Assembly (NCBI GenBank): GCA_036346355.1
Contig: CM070577.1
Span: 48,928,309-48,992,308, forward strand
Direction of reading: 5' to 3'
Source: Rhipidocladum racemiflorum
Lineage: Eukaryota; Streptophyta; Magnoliopsida; Poales; Poaceae
DNA length: 64,000 nt
Made by a program: the position numbers and the translations under genes. The notes below the pieces were generated by a model. It was not told where the DNA came from. It saw nothing but the letters and a program-made list of their open reading frames with translations, and did not search any database. Positions 32,500 to 45,006 of this stretch are shown here, one piece after another. Every line of letters begins with the position of its first letter. Positions within the stretch are counted from its first letter, which is position 1.

Positions 32500-33399
32500 A
32501 TCCTTAACTTAACGCACCCTGATCACGCCGTTTCGCGTTCTGGCGATCCTCGGCTTCTCCACGCCAATCGTTGCCCAGCGTTTGCCTGCGTGCTGCTCTT
32601 CGTTTTGCCGTCTGCGTTGCCCCGCCGTTAGGCCTGCCCTGCCCGTGCTCGCTCTGAGTGGCGGCCTGTTCTTCAGCTATTGGCGCCATCCGTTAGCCGG
32701 GCGATGGTTCTTCAAGGGCCATGATTTTCGCCTTTTCCCGTTCGTCGCCGTTTTCTGCTGTTTTTTGCCCCTGTCCGTTCGCCCTCGAGTTCCGAAACAG
32801 GCATTATCGCAGAGCGATGTGTGCGGAGCTGTTTCTTCCTCATTGTTCCCTCTGCCGCCGCGTTTGCTCTCGCGTTTCCCCTTTCTGACTGAGTTCAAGG
32901 TGTTGCCATCATTTTTTTTTGGGGGTTCTCTTCCCAGTTTCTGAGATTCCCTAAATTGATGTATACTATATTTTGATTTGTAATAGTAGCGATGGAGAGT
33001 CTTTCTTTCAAGCATGGTCTAGATTTATTATTCAATTGAGCCTCTTGCTGCATACATGATCAAATATGGCCACAAATCCTTATTTCTTGGTTTCTTTCCT
33101 TTTTATCACGAACTTTTGCATATCGATTTTAGTTTCTTGTGCTTCTCTTGTGAAAAATCACTTGCCCTTTCCTTTCTATATTTTATTCTTTGGTCTTGTC
33201 ATGTGTTTCTTGGGATACAGCAGCTCTTACCTCATATTTTATATACTATGATGATTGGAATACGCTAAATGCTCATTCTCACATGGTTTTAGATCTAATA
33301 TTGTGACAGCTTGCTTATTTGATTGTTATAGCTTTTTAGCTTGCAGTTTTGCAAAGAAGTTTGACTGTAGTTCATGATATATGGAATGACTACACTAGG
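32500..33399 (+). other. 5' part of a host transcription unit, interrupted by CACTA-2
   Basis: A GC-rich, exon-like segment ends at a good donor (gagttcaag/gtgttg, 32900), followed by a T-rich intron. A second short exon may begin after agcttgcag at about 33344 and end actag/gtat at 33397, just before the transposon insertion. The frame 32582-32944 shows no known domain and may be UTR. Continuation is expected at 45007. Gene identity unknown. Confidence 0.35.
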
Positions 33400-33402
33400 T
33401 AT

Positions 33403-33625
33403 CACTACTACAGAATGACACATTACTATCGCTTCATCTGTGTCGGTTCTAAATTTTTGACTTCAGAACCGATTGTCCTTAGCACAGGGGTTATCACAAT
33501 CAGTTCTTTTCCAGAACCGATTGTAATGAGAAGGTATTATCATAATCGGTTTTGGGAAGAAACCGATTGTGATGAGCACAGGAGTTATCACAATCAGTTC
33601 TTTTTCAGAACCGATTGTGATGATT
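33403..33625. repeat. Left terminal and subterminal repeats of CACTA-2
   Basis: The tip cactactacaga is followed by repeats tcatctgtgtcggttct, cagaaccgattgtcc, tatcacaatcagttc and agaaccgattgtgatga, arranged in inverted pairs. The mirror-image block is at 44515-45003. Confidence 0.9.
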
Positions 33626-34989
33626 TTTTTCGCAACACCATTAGGTGCAACCAAGAACAGTTCATTACAAACATAGTTTTTGTGAGATCCTCCACTCACA
33701 CATTTCCCCTTCAGGGAAGAAGAAAAAAACAAACTCCAACACAGCCCGCTCTGCTAGAATCCCAACACAGACCTCTTGTACCCTTCATTCATGCTTTAAT
33801 ATTTGTGCAAAACTTGTATTTTCGGACGATGAACAGTACCGATCTACTAGAATCCCAACTCGCGGTTCAACTCTCAGACAATTTATATAGACACATGTAG
33901 TGATGCATATTATATATAACATTATAGTAGCATGCATGCAGCAGATAATAATAATATATATACCATTCCACACATTATACTTGTTTTTTTATCAATAGGA
34001 CATGAAACATTTTGACTTGGAACAACAGAACATTAGAAAGATACAATGCACAAAAATATAAAAGAGATTCAAAATAGTGTAAAGGCAAATTAATAGACTT
34101 CATCTGCACTAGGCCAACAACCCTAATATATTAAACAAATTTGTATTTCATTACAATATATCACCACATCCATTGTTTATAATTAGTAAACATATAAAGG
34201 GACTGCATTACACCTAATATATTAAATTTACGACTCGCGGCTCTAGCCCGAGTAACCCGAGTCAACCGAAGTCATCCGAAAGTGACCCGAGTCACCCGAG
34301 TCGCCAGAGTCATTTGGAGACTACGCGGACTAGTGATGGTTCATCCTCCGATGATGAACCCGATCCGACGACGCGCCGGTCCCTATGGTGATCGGCGCGT
34401 GAGTACTTCCTTCCTTCCTCCTCCTCCTCCTCGCCGCTGGTAAACCGTCCCTCGTAGTCGTCGTCGTCCCCTCGTAGTAAATTAAGTGCCGTCCCCTCGT
34501 CGCTGCGTAGGTAAATGCGTCATCTCTGGCGCTTCCTGCTTTGCCTTTGGAGGCGCCCGGATGGGGTGTGGCGCCGGGAGGACGACGGAGAGGCAGTGAA
34601 GCTGGCGCCACGCCCAGGAGTGAGCACCAGAGAGGCAGGCGGCGTGATGGAGGATCGTATGGTGAGTCCACCGTGAGTCGGACCTTCTTGGGAGAAGGAG
34701 GGGCGCCGCCATTCTGCGATCGAAAGGAGAAGTCGACCTTGCAGAGAAGAAAGGAGCTACATGAAAGAGTAGAAAGGAGCTATATGCATGGAGAGCTATA
34801 TGAAAGAGAAGAATGGAGCCATTGCTTTGCCATTCTTGGGAGGAGTCAGACCTTGTAGCAGAGAAGAAAACGCGATCAGACCTTGCCCGAGTACTACCGA
34901 TGATCAGAAAGGAGCTATTTGAAAGGAGTTATATATATGCATGTTTGAACGATCAAATTGGCGGGGAAGCCGAGGGGGTCGATTAATAT
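33626..34989. other. CACTA-2 segment between terminal and second subterminal blocks; unknown content
   Basis: About 1.35 kb with no clear counterpart in the visible part of CACTA-1. It includes AT-rich DNA, a gagtcacccgagtc-type run (34230-34315), a tcctcctcctcc tract, and repeats of gaaggagctaYatgaaagag (34745-34830). Frames such as 34541-34858 and 34330-34671 (antisense) have no recognised motif. It could be captured host DNA or an older insertion. Confidence 0.35.
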
Positions 34990-35205
34990 CCATGTCGGTT
35001 CATATCCCGAACCGATCGTGTTGGATCGGAGTTATTGCGATCGGTTCTTCTTGAGAACCGACACGATATTATTATCTGTGTCGGTTCTATAAAGAAACCG
35101 ACAGTGTTGAGAATCAAATTATCACAGTCGGTTTTACATATAAGCGACGATGATAACTAATTAATCACAAACGGTTCTTTTATAGAACCGATTGTGATGA
35201 GGCTC
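34990..35205. repeat. Second block of subterminal-type repeats in CACTA-2
   Basis: Units ccatgtcggttcatatcccgaaccgatcg, gcgatcggttcttcttgagaaccgacac and acaaacggttcttttatagaaccgattgtgat. It matches 4811-5020 in CACTA-1 and lies about 1.6 kb from the true end. Confidence 0.75.
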
Positions 35206-36147
35206 GCTAGGTTTTATATGTACCGTCTGGACTCGGGAATGAACTTATTAACTCTCGTCGAGTTAGTTCGCTAGGCGATTTCTCTATTTTCCATCCTATC
35301 TTACCTGTGGCTTTATTCAAAAGGTGGGCCTGATTCCTTCGAATCCCTTCAATGTTGTATTAACGTACATTATTCGATTTTGATTTGGTCTCATTAGCAG
35401 AGTGTATGGTGGAGGAGATCGGTGCGTTGAAGGTCTCCGTTAATTGAAACCCTAGCTAGCTTGATCAGGAGCTAGATTTCCCCTCGTTTGTGGTTTTCCT
35501 CGAAAGGTGACCAGCATTAATTCTTAGAAATCTCTTCAATATTGCAGTAGGACTTAAATTAATTTTTTTATTTGGTGAATGTGTACATTACATGTCATAA
35601 TTGTTTTAATATAATTAATATGATCAATTATATATAATAGTTAATTAGGTCACGTAACCTATGCGTCTGCTCGAGGGTGCTTGTTTATAAGTATGCTAAA
35701 ATGGCATATTTATAAATAAGTAGTCTCGAATTGTCCACGTTTTTGGGCGATTCGAGGATATGTGGCTTGGGCAAGTTCTTGTTGTTGTACAAAGCGTAGT
35801 GAAAGTTTGGCAAAGATCTCCTTGGCGGTGTTCTCCGAATACACATCCTCTTGACATGTTGTCGATACGTGTATTTGGAGAACAGCGAGGAGATCTTTGC
35901 CAAATTTTCTCTAAAGTTTGTACAACATCTTAATTAGGAACTTGCTCGAACCACATATCCTCGAATGGGATTAGGACCTAACCTACTTAGAGATTAGGAG
36001 TCATCGTTGAGTACGCACGCATTTAGTCGGTCTACAGATATATCGTTTCTTTAAGATCATTCAACAAAAACTTTATTTTCGGTTCAACCCTTCTTTTATT
36101 TCATTGATTAGGGCATTATTAATTTATTGTTTGCGGTTTACTTGTAG
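35206..36147 (+). ncRNA. tnpD leader of CACTA-2 with hairpin C (35751-35965)
   Basis: The arms ttcgaggatatgtggcttgg and ctcgaaccacatatcctcga enclose gtttggcaaagatctccttgg / gaggagatctttgccaaattt and a loop near 35860. Relative to hairpin A, cagca is replaced by caaaga on one arm and tgctg by tctttg on the other. Pairing is kept, but the change equals the strand-symmetric alteration seen across this element, so covariation may be an artefact. The leader ends gtttacttgtag directly before the ATG at 36148. Confidence 0.5.
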
Positions 36148-39100
36148 ATGGACCGTGAAGAATGGATGTATCACAAAAGCCGTGTGAGTCTTTGAATTTC
36201 ATAGGGAGTTAAGGAGTTCATAAGAATTGCGAAGAAGATATGGTTATGAGGGTGTAAAGTTCATATATTGTCCTTGTATTGATTGCACCAATCTCGGGAG
36301 ATTTAACAACTCGGCTCAAATTGAAGGGCATTTGATTCGACGTGGCTTCGTGAGGAATTACACGTGTTGGATCCATCATGGGGAGATAGGTAGTACCTGG
36401 TACTCGCATAGCGAAGACATCTTTGGAAGCCGATCACGACTCGGAGCGTGATATGTTTGATGGCGATAATTTAGATCAAATGTTGCGGGATGTGGAGGGA
36501 AATTACACTGACAGAGAGTTGAAAAATTTAAAAGCTTGATGGATGACGATGCCAAACCATTGTTTTCAGGTTGCAAAGGGAATACACCAAGTTGGGTTCG
36601 ATCCTTGCATTGTTTGAACCGAAGGCAAAACACCGTTAGACGGATACAAGTTTCAATGCACTTTTAATACTTCTATCGGATATGCTTCCAGAGGGAAACG
36701 AGTTGCCAACAAGTATTTATGAAGCGAAGAAGCTATTATGTCCCATGGGAATGGAAATAGAAAGGATACATGCATGTCCAAATGATTGCATACTATACCG
36801 CAACGTCCATAAGGAAGCTGCGCATTTGTCTGCTTTGTGGTGTACCCGATACAAACAAAATGAGAAGCGTAATGACAAGAAGCGTAAGAACCGAATTGAC
36901 GACGGTGAAGATGTGAAAAAGGGGCACCGACCAAGGTGTTGTGGTATTTGCCCATCATTCCCGTTTAGAGCGGTTATTTGCAAATCCTAAAGAGGCAAAA
37001 TTGTTGCGTTGGCATTATGAATCTCGAAAGGAAGATGGAAAGTTGAGACATCCCATTGATTCGGCTCAATGGAGAAACATTAATTGGCAACATGAGGAGT
37101 TTGGTGCCGAGATGAGGAACATAAGATTTGGATTGAGTACGGATGGTATGAATCCGTTTGGTAATATGAGCAGTCGACACAAGATTACTGGCCGGTTTTG
37201 TTGTGTATCTACAATTTACCTCCTTGGTTATGCATGAAGCGGAAGTATATCATGATGTCGTTGCTAATCTCAGGACCCAAACACGGGTAATGATATTGAT
37301 GTGTACCTATCACCACTAATTGAGGATTTGGTAAAATTGTGGAATGTGGGGGTTGAGGTGTGGGATGCATACAAAAGGGAGAACTTCACCCTACGGGCTA
37401 TGATATTTTGCACCATAAATGATTTTCCAGCCCTTGGTAATTTGGCGGGCTATAGCACGAAGGGAGCCAAAGCTTGTCCAATTTGTGAAGAGGACACCGA
37501 TAGCTTGTGGTCTGCGAATTCGAGGAAAGCGGTGTACATGGGTCACGAAGGTTTCTACCCGAAGTCATCGATATCGTAAGATGGATAACAAATTTGATGG
37601 AAAGAGGGAAGTTCGTGGCAGCCCCGCAGCCTATAAGTGGAAGGCAAGTATATTCACGCGTAGAGGATATCGATGTTCAGTATGGTAAGAGCCGTAAATC
37701 TGTTCGTCCTAGGACCATTTGGAAAAAGAGGTCGATATTTTGGGACTTACCATATTGGAAGGAGTTAGATGTCCGTCAATGTATTGATGTCATGCACGTT
37801 GAGAAAAATGTTTGTGATAATTTGGTAGGCATCCTGCTGAACATACAGGGAAGACCAAGGATGGTGTGAATGCTCGCCGCGATATGACCTACATGGGGAT
37901 CAGGCCCAAGCTTGCGGTGATGGAGGAGGATGGAAAATGGCCGTACATCCTCGCTGCATGCTACACCTTATCCAAGAAAGAGAAAGAAGACCTCTGCAAG
38001 TGTCTCCCACGATATTAAAGTTCCATCGGGCTACTCATAAACATTAAGAAGCTTGTGTCTATGGATGATTTGAAGTTAATCGGTATGAAGTCCCACGATG
38101 TCATGTCTTGATGACCCAAATGCTCCCTGTTGCAATCAGAAATATCCTACCGGATGGCGTCGGGTTGGCAATCACGAAGCTATGCTATTTCTTCAATGCG
38201 ATTTCATGCAAGGTTATTGATCGATATCTTTGGACAACTTACAGAGTGCGGTGGTGCAGACTCTTTGTCAGCTTGAGATGCATTTCCCCCCATCGTTCTT
38301 CGACGTCATGGTCCACCTCGTTGTTCACCTTGTTAGAGAGATTAAGATTTGTGGACCCGCATTCTGCGTTACATGTATCCGTTCGAGAGGTACATGGGTA
38401 TATTAAAGTCATACGTGAGGAATAGGTCGAAGCTTGAGGGTAGTATTATTGAAGGTTATGGGGTGAAGAGGTTATTGAGTTAGCGTGGACTACCTAGGTA
38501 AAAGACAACCGATTGGTGTTCCTATATCTCGTCATGTGGGCAGACTTGGTGGCAAAGGAACCATTGGGTCAAATCTAATGAGCCCACAATTTGATATGTC
38601 TTGTAAAGCGCATTTCACAGTCTTGCAACACCAGTCACGAGAAGTTCATCCATACATCCAACGGCCACAAGTTGATATTACGGAAGAGAATCCACTTATC
38701 GATGAGCTTTCCATCACACGAGAACACAACGATCGATTCCTCACATGGTTCAAAGAAAGGTGAAGGTCTCCATTAGTACCGAGGATGTCAAATGGTTGGG
38801 TGACGGACCAAGATTTAATATCTGAGACATGGCAAGGTTCACGATATTAATGGCTACACATTTTATCTTGAAAGTCAAGATGCAAAAGTGCAGTGCAAAA
38901 GCAGTGGTGTGAGCATAGATGCTTTGTCAGATGATCACTCAATTAGAGGATCGTCAGCGCAATGGCTGTTACTACGGGATGATCGGCGAAATATGGGAGC
39001 TCGACTACGGAATATACCAAGTTCCATTGTTAGATGTAAGTGGGTGAGACTTCCTCACGGAGTTAAGGTCGACAAGACATATTGTACACTTGTTGATCTG

Positions 39101-39377
39101 AATAGAGTAGCCTCTGAGAGATGAACCGATTCGTCCTCGCCAAAGCAAGCAACTCAAGTTTTCTACGTCGCGTGATCCGGCCAATCCGAGGTTGCACGTC
39201 GTACTTCATGGCAAGAGGAGGATTGTTGGAGTTGAAAATGTCGTAGATGAAGAAGAGTACAACCAATTTGATGAAACACCTCCGTTTGCAAATGGGGCAT
39301 GTCTTAGCGGTGACGACGGCACACATGGAACACATTACATGCGTGTAGATCATCAAGAAGGGTTGTATTTTAAATAA
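36148..39377 (+). pseudogene. tnpD: CACTA-2 transposase gene (TNPD-like), many frameshifts
   Basis: The protein blocks are the same as in the copy at 9791: MDREEWMY, FIYCPCIDCTNL ... CW (36255-36372), CPMGMEIERIHACPNDCILYRNVH (36739-36810), GFYPEV-type and DLPYWKELDVRQCIDVMHVEKNVCDNLVGILLNI (37745-37850), LPVAIRNILPDGV, and a C terminus ending near 39377. At least a dozen small indels move the frame, often where CACTA-1 has CTG or CAG. Some blocks intact here are broken in the CACTA-1 copy and vice versa. Function as in the paralogue: the DDE-type CACTA transposase. Confidence 0.88.
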
Positions 39378-39533
39378 ATTAAGTTGTAAGAATTCCCTGT
39401 ATAATGTAGCATTTTGTAGAATATATATGTCAAATGGATCTTATAATATAGCAAATTTGAAAAAGATTTGACTTTTCGACTCTTTTGAATGAAGACTCTG
39501 TTTTAAAAAAAATTAGAAATTGGATCATAGTCA

Positions 39534-39690
39534 TCACAATCGGTTCTTTAGGAAACCGACACAGATATTATAATTGCGATCGGTTCTTTTAAAGAACAAA
39601 CACAGATCTCCACATATTGCGATCGGTTTTTATATAGGCAACACAGATACTCCACAAATTGCGATCGGTTTTATATAGAACCGACCTCCC
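39534..39690. repeat. Internal subterminal-type repeat block of CACTA-2
   Basis: Units tcacaatcggttctttagg and ttgcgatcggttttatatagaaccgac sit just 3' of tnpD. Counterpart of 13161-13369. Confidence 0.7.
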
Positions 39691-40529
39691 CAGAAACCCG
39701 AGCATTTTCATTTTGGCGCGCACACTCGATTCATTTCGCGCCTTGCGATTTCGTTCAATTCATTCCACACCCCCCGCTCCACCACCTCCCCCCCCCCCGC
39801 CTCCCCCTCCGCCTCCTCCCCCCGGCGCCTCCCCCATCGGCGGGGACCCCGTGGGCGCCTCCCCCTCCGCCTCCTTCCCCGGCGCCTCCCCTCCGCCTCC
39901 TCCCCGGCGCCTCCCCATCGGCGGGTACCCCGTGGGTGCCTCCCCCTCTGGGTCCTCCCCCCTGGCGCCTCCCCCCCATCGGCGCCGCCCCCCGCGGCTC
40001 CGTCCCCAATGCCGACGCGGTGCGGCGCACGGGAAGATGCATTTCGGACTGTGGGCTGTAATTGGTTGTAAATAGCTCAATGATGATTGCTTTTGAATGA
40101 GGCTTGATTAATCTGATCACTAAAGGAACTTGCTAGACCTAGAACAACACTGCTCTTAGCTGACAATTTGGTGCCACTTGCTCTTATTGCATTGTTCTAG
40201 GGTCAGAGCAGTGATGTGCTTATTCCTTTATGCTCTTAGCTGACAATTTGGTGGCACTTGCTCTTAATGCATTGTGGTAGGGTTAGGTTAGTGCTATATT
40301 CATTACGTTGCTATCTTTGTACTTGTTGTTTTATTGCTAGAAGCAGTCTTTGTTCTAGGGTTGTAATCCTGAAATTTTTAGATGTAATAGCCGGTGATAT
40401 ATTGCCCATCTAGAAGTTGGACGGCTAATTAATTTAGCAACCCTTCTATAGCAATCTGAGAGCAATCCATCATTGCAATTTGAAACTTGTAACACATGCT
40501 ATATTATCGCACTTTATTATCGAGTTTGT
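39691..40529. repeat. C-rich block and duplicated leader segment of CACTA-2
   Basis: 39770-40020 repeats ggcgcctcccccatcggcgg-like units. About 40150-40300 holds the gctcttagctgacaatttgg pair also seen in CACTA-1. From 40450 to 40545 it preserves the stretch (cattgcaatttgaaac ... acctatgcgt) that CACTA-1 lost at its retrotransposon junction. The P-rich and G-rich frames here are compositional. Confidence 0.5.
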
Positions 40530-40996
40530 TGCGTAACCTATGCGTCTCCCGTTCAAGGGTGCTTGTTTATAAGTATGCTAAAATGGCATATTTATAAATA
40601 AGCAGTCTCAGTATCCACGTTTTTGGACAGTTCGAGGATATGTCTTCGGGCAAGTTCCTAAGTCATTGTACAAACTCTAGAGAAAGTTTGGCGACATCTC
40701 CTGGTGTTCTTGAATACACACCCTCTTGACTGTTGTCGAGGCGTGTATTTGGAGAAACGGCGAGGAAGATCTTGCCAAATTTTCTCTAGAGTTGTACAAC
40801 GACTTAAACTTGCTCAACCACATATCCTCGAATGGGATTAGGACCTAACCTAATTAGAGATTAAGAGTCATCGTTGAGTACGTCACGTGCTTAGTCGAAT
40901 CTCTGAGATAGACATGTGAATTGCTTTCTATTGTGTGAAATTTGAATTGCTTCCTCTCATGAAGTTTAGGTTTGACATATACGTACTTACTTCGAA
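40530..40996 (+). ncRNA. Second leader block of CACTA-2 with hairpin D (40631-40832)
   Basis: This duplicate of 35650-36010 lies directly upstream of the second gene. The arms still pair (tctagagaaagtttggcgac ... gccaaattttctctagag), but the terminal stem has lost several bases compared with hairpin B. It ends in the same gaatcatcg-type sequence before the ATG at 40997. Confidence 0.45.
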
Positions 40997-43900
40997 ATGT
41001 CGCAAAGAGAGAGCACCGGCTCAACGCCAGAGAGAGACGAAGGTCACGCTACCCCATCGAGGAAGGTTAGAAAGGCCGGAGGACCGAATAAAGGAGCCAC
41101 AGGGAGAAACGCCCGCAAGTGCTCCACTTCAATACCAAGGGGTTTGCAGGTCTGGCAGTTTAAGGGCGCTACTCTTTTCTCGGCCAATTGGTGAGGGAGC
41201 GAGTGCCGATCACAATTAAGGGCGGAGGAAGGAAGTAAGCGGCGAAGCGGAAGAACCATTGTGGGATGAAGTTAAGGGAAAATGGATTGTACCAGAGGAA
41301 GATGAAATCAATGCGAGGCAGTGCGCCTTGAAGAGAATGGGTGTGGCTTTGAGGCATTTCGGGGTGACCATGCATGCCGAGTTCGTGTTGAAAGATCGTA
41401 CTCCCTTCCAAAGGTATCCATTTGTTACACCGAGGTTTGGGAGGAGTTCGCAAGGATGAGGAATACGCCAGGCGGAGGAGTGAGAGAGAAGAATATCGCT
41501 ATCTGAGGCGTAACACACACGCGCACCACCTCGGTTTCGGTGGAGTGCACGTAGGGAAGAAGGCGAGTGGGTCGCGACTAGCCTCTGAGTGTGCAACCTG
41601 CAGGACAACGATGCCTTACTCCCACATATGCGAGGAGCGGACGCGGCGGGTATTAGCGAGGGCGATGAAAACCTCGGCGGTCAGATTGTCATTCCAAACC
41701 CAGCGACCGCACGGATCGTCCACGACCATCGTAAGATATCTAACATAGTACATTGCATATTATATTCCCATTGTATTTTAGTAATAATTTATATTTGCGA
41801 CTGCGGGAGGAGGTAAGCTGCGAAAGAGCAAGGAGCATTTGAAAGCCAAGTGTCAAGGGACATCTGTGTTCGGCAATCGGGAAGCCCGATCATAAGGCGG
41901 GTGCTTGCCGCGAGTGCGAGGAGTATCTGAAGAGGTCCTTCTTTGTAGAGGAGAGCGCGTCGGTGCCAGGGCAAGATCATGGGAAGCACGTGAGGCACGG
42001 ATCCGTTTGAGATGAAGGAGGAGTTGAAGGAGGAGTTAAAGGTGAGATGATGGGTGAGATGATGGCGATGTTCTCCCGAATCAGATTCCTCAACCATCGC
42101 CTATCTTTGCGCCCTAGCAGTGCGCTTCAATAAGGAACTGTGCATTCCACACCTCAAGGTAATAAGCTGTTTGAGACCAAAGGTACATGAGTAAGCTTAA
42201 CACGATTATGATGAAGGTCTTGATCACTTCTTGCGAGGAGTCTGCCAAGTGTCGGCTAGTCCTGATCGGCGATGGAATCTGATTGAGGCTGCGCGAGGTT
42301 GCATTTCCAAGCAAGGAGGATGACACGGTGCATGGTATACCTTTGGGGATGGGCTACATGAGGGTGCGGTGGACTATGTCCACGATGTGTACATGTCTCA
42401 TGCCACTGGAGTTCCCAGAATGAAGATATCACCACTCTCGGGCAAGCACGGATGTCGTTCATCAAGTGGCCCGCGACGGGTGTCGTAGTGCAAGCACCTC
42501 CTCCTGCTGGCGCTCTGCTGGTACTCTTGCTACTACTTACGATCACTGCTGGTACTCACTGCGCTCTGCTGCTCACGCTACTCTGAATGCTGCTATTGCG
42601 CTCACGCTCACGCTCACTGCTGCTACTACTCACGCTCTGCTGAATGCTGATGCGCTCTTGGTCTTTGCTCCTATTCACTGCTCTGCTCCTCCTACTCTGC
42701 TTTGCTCCTCCACATTGCACTCTGGTGCTTTGCTCATTCTTGCTCCTCCTCCCTCTGCTGCTGCTCACATTCTGCTCTGCTTGGTACTACTGCTGCTGCT
42801 CACAGTACTACTCATGCTGCTGCTGCTGCTCCTGCTCCTCCTCCTCCTGCTTCTCCTGCTCCTGCTTGCACATGCTCCACCTTTGCTACACAACTTTGCA
42901 CCTCGCTGCAGCTGCACCTCCTGCACCTCGCTGCGGCTACAAATCTTTGGTGCGCGGTGGGCGCAAAAGGACTTCTACCACGATGGCCGAAAGATACAAG
43001 CGAGTTCAGAGAGTCCCTCCATGAAGAAGGCAAAGTTGTCGGAGGGCACGAGCACCACGATGATCACAAGCGGTACATACATGGAAAGCCCTTTCTCCCA
43101 AGCCAAGAATTGAATTCTTTGGGCTTGTTCACTCGTCACCTACATGGATGGTACATCGATAGGTCACATGAGGCCGAGCCTGCCACGATTTCATAGTGAA
43201 GTATCGGCGGGCCAATTCCACCGCAACAAGGATGGGACCTTCGATCAGTTTTGAGGATCTGTACTTTATGTACAGCTTGAAAGCCGTCGATATTTCTACC
43301 ATACGATCACGGGCCATTTGTGAGTCTCGCACCATACTCAATCGAGATGACTATTTATTGATTTTTGTATTATATTTTTAACAATTGACATGAATTGCAG
43401 GATCATGAGGCAGCGAGCCGTGGCGGTCGACACCCTGTCGGGTTTGTCGACCCGAGATGGTGTTCGCGACCATGGCTAAGTATCAATCGGAGTTCCTTCT
43501 TTGGATACATCAAGCGAGGCATTGCATGAGGAGGCAAAGGACTTCATTCTCTTTCCACACCACCAGGAGTATGTACTACTATACAATTCAATTACATGTA
43601 CACACTTCAACCTTGTATTAACTTATTCTCTTGCATTGTGTACCGTTTAATAAGCAACCATTGGGTTCTACTTGTGGTTGTTCGAGTCAAAACAAGGTCT
43701 ACCGTTGAACTCACTCGAAAATAGACCAGATGGACTATGCGTCGAGCCTGTTTTGAGAAGTAAGTACATTCCTCTAACCTAACACTTTACATATTGAACT
43801 ACGTTAGGTATTGTTAACCTCAATGCATGGCATCTCTCCAATGTATAGGGCTTTCATGTCTTACGTTCTTTGAGCGTGGCCGACACAATGATAAACAAGG

Positions 43901-44286
43901 CACCAAACTTGAGTGGAGCGCTTCAAGGTACAAGTGTCTATCATAGGATTTTTCTTACACTTATTTTTAATTCGTCTCCTAATTTAAGTTTCTTTGTTCA
44001 CAGTGTCATCAACAAGGGTGCGATGATGTGTGGCTTTTACGTGATGCATCACATGCTGAATTTGGTTGGTCGCTCACATGTTTTCCCTAAGGTATAAAGC
44101 GATTATTTGCACTCTTGTCTATGTGATATTTGTTTTACAAGCATAATACTATCGACATGTTACAATACCAATTTAAGCCTTAAATATATTAGTGCACTAC
44201 TATCTATTTTGCAGGACCTTGATATCATCAGGAAGAGCCTAACCAACAGCGATCTCAAGAAATTACGAGACCATTTATGCCAATAG
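40997..44286 (+). pseudogene. CACTA-2 second gene: Transposase_24-like plus Ulp1-type protease, disrupted
   Basis: Starts MSQRESTGSTPERDEG as in the copy at 23967. Recognisable blocks are WIVPEEDEINARQCALKRMGVALRHFGVTMHAEFVLK (41284-41395), a shorter Glu/Lys stretch near 42015-42040, a large low-complexity tract (42490-42960), YIHGKPF ... GLFTRHLHGWYIDRSHEAEP (43073-43190), the protease His block at about 43655-43680, and CGFYVMHHMLNLVGRSHVFPK (44029-44091). Exon borders match CACTA-1 (acceptors tgaattgcag near 43400 and ctattttgcag near 44214). Many indels, again near CTG/CAG sites. Confidence 0.75.
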
Positions 44287-44514
44287 TGCTTTGGGCGAAG
44301 TTATAACAGACGATGGTAGATATAGAGACAATTCAAGCAAATACTTGTCCATAAAGTGTAAACAAAATTTATCTGAATGTAAATGTGATACATTCTGATT
44401 GTAAACAATATTAATTTGAATGTAATGTGTGTAGATTGTGATGTATATGTTACGTGATTTTGTGGATTGTGATGAATGTGTCATATTGTCAATGCGAGGC
44501 CATTTTGAGCGATG

Positions 44515-45003
44515 GGCGGTAACATCATCACAATCGGTTCTTACTAGAACCGATTGGGATATATTTAAATATCATAATCGGTTTGCATCAAGAACCGATT
44601 TTGATAATATTCTTATCCCCATCGGTTTCAATAAAAACCGATAGTGATAATGTAATAATTTGAATCGGTTCTACAAATGAACCGATTGTGATATTATTCT
44701 TATCCCCATCGGTTCTACAAATGAACCGATTGTGATAATGTAATCATTTGTATCGGTTCTAAAAACGAACCGATTGTGATATTATACTTATCGCAATCGG
44801 TTTTAATAGAAAACCGATTGTGATAAGTGTAATATCACAGTCGGTTCCTAAAAAGAACCGACAGTGATAATGTATTATTATTGTCGGTTAAAAACCGACT
44901 GTGATATATCTACCTTATCACTGTCGTTGGACTTTGTATCGCCACCAAAACCGACTGTGATGACCAAAAAGAACCGATTGTGATGTACGGATCTGTAGTA
45001 GTG
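44515..45003. repeat. Right subterminal repeats and terminal inverted repeat of CACTA-2
   Basis: About eleven inverted pairs of atcacaatcggttc / gaaccgattgtgat lead to gtacggatctgtagtagtg. Next come tat and host DNA. Confidence 0.93.
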
Positions 45004-45006
45004 TAT

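Larger units (their letters stand above)
33403..45003 (+). mobile_element. CACTA-2: complete En/Spm-type transposon with TAT target duplication
   Basis: The left tip cactactacagaatgac and right tip gatctgtagtagtg are inverted repeats of at least 12 bp. The element is 11,601 bp and is flanked by tat at 33400-33402 and tat at 45004-45006, the 3-bp duplication expected for CACTA. Gene order is the same as in CACTA-1, without the nested retrotransposons. Both genes are frame-shifted many times, although some of this may be sequencing error, so an autonomous state cannot be judged. Confidence 0.95.

Noticed and set aside
32582..32944. 120-codon ORF as a host protein
   Set aside because: It shows no recognisable motif, and a strong splice donor (32900) interrupts it. 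It is more likely 5' UTR sequence.
35751..35965. Compensatory base changes proving that the hairpin fold is under selection
   Set aside because: The change on each arm (cagca to caaaga; tgctg to tctttg) is the same symmetric alteration found throughout CACTA-2, so it may be a base-calling artefact rather than evolution.
39755..40120. Gly/Glu-rich and Pro-rich ORFs in the C-rich block
   Set aside because: Both strands are open because of cctccccc/ggcg repeat composition; the counterpart at 13459-13842 does not keep the same protein.
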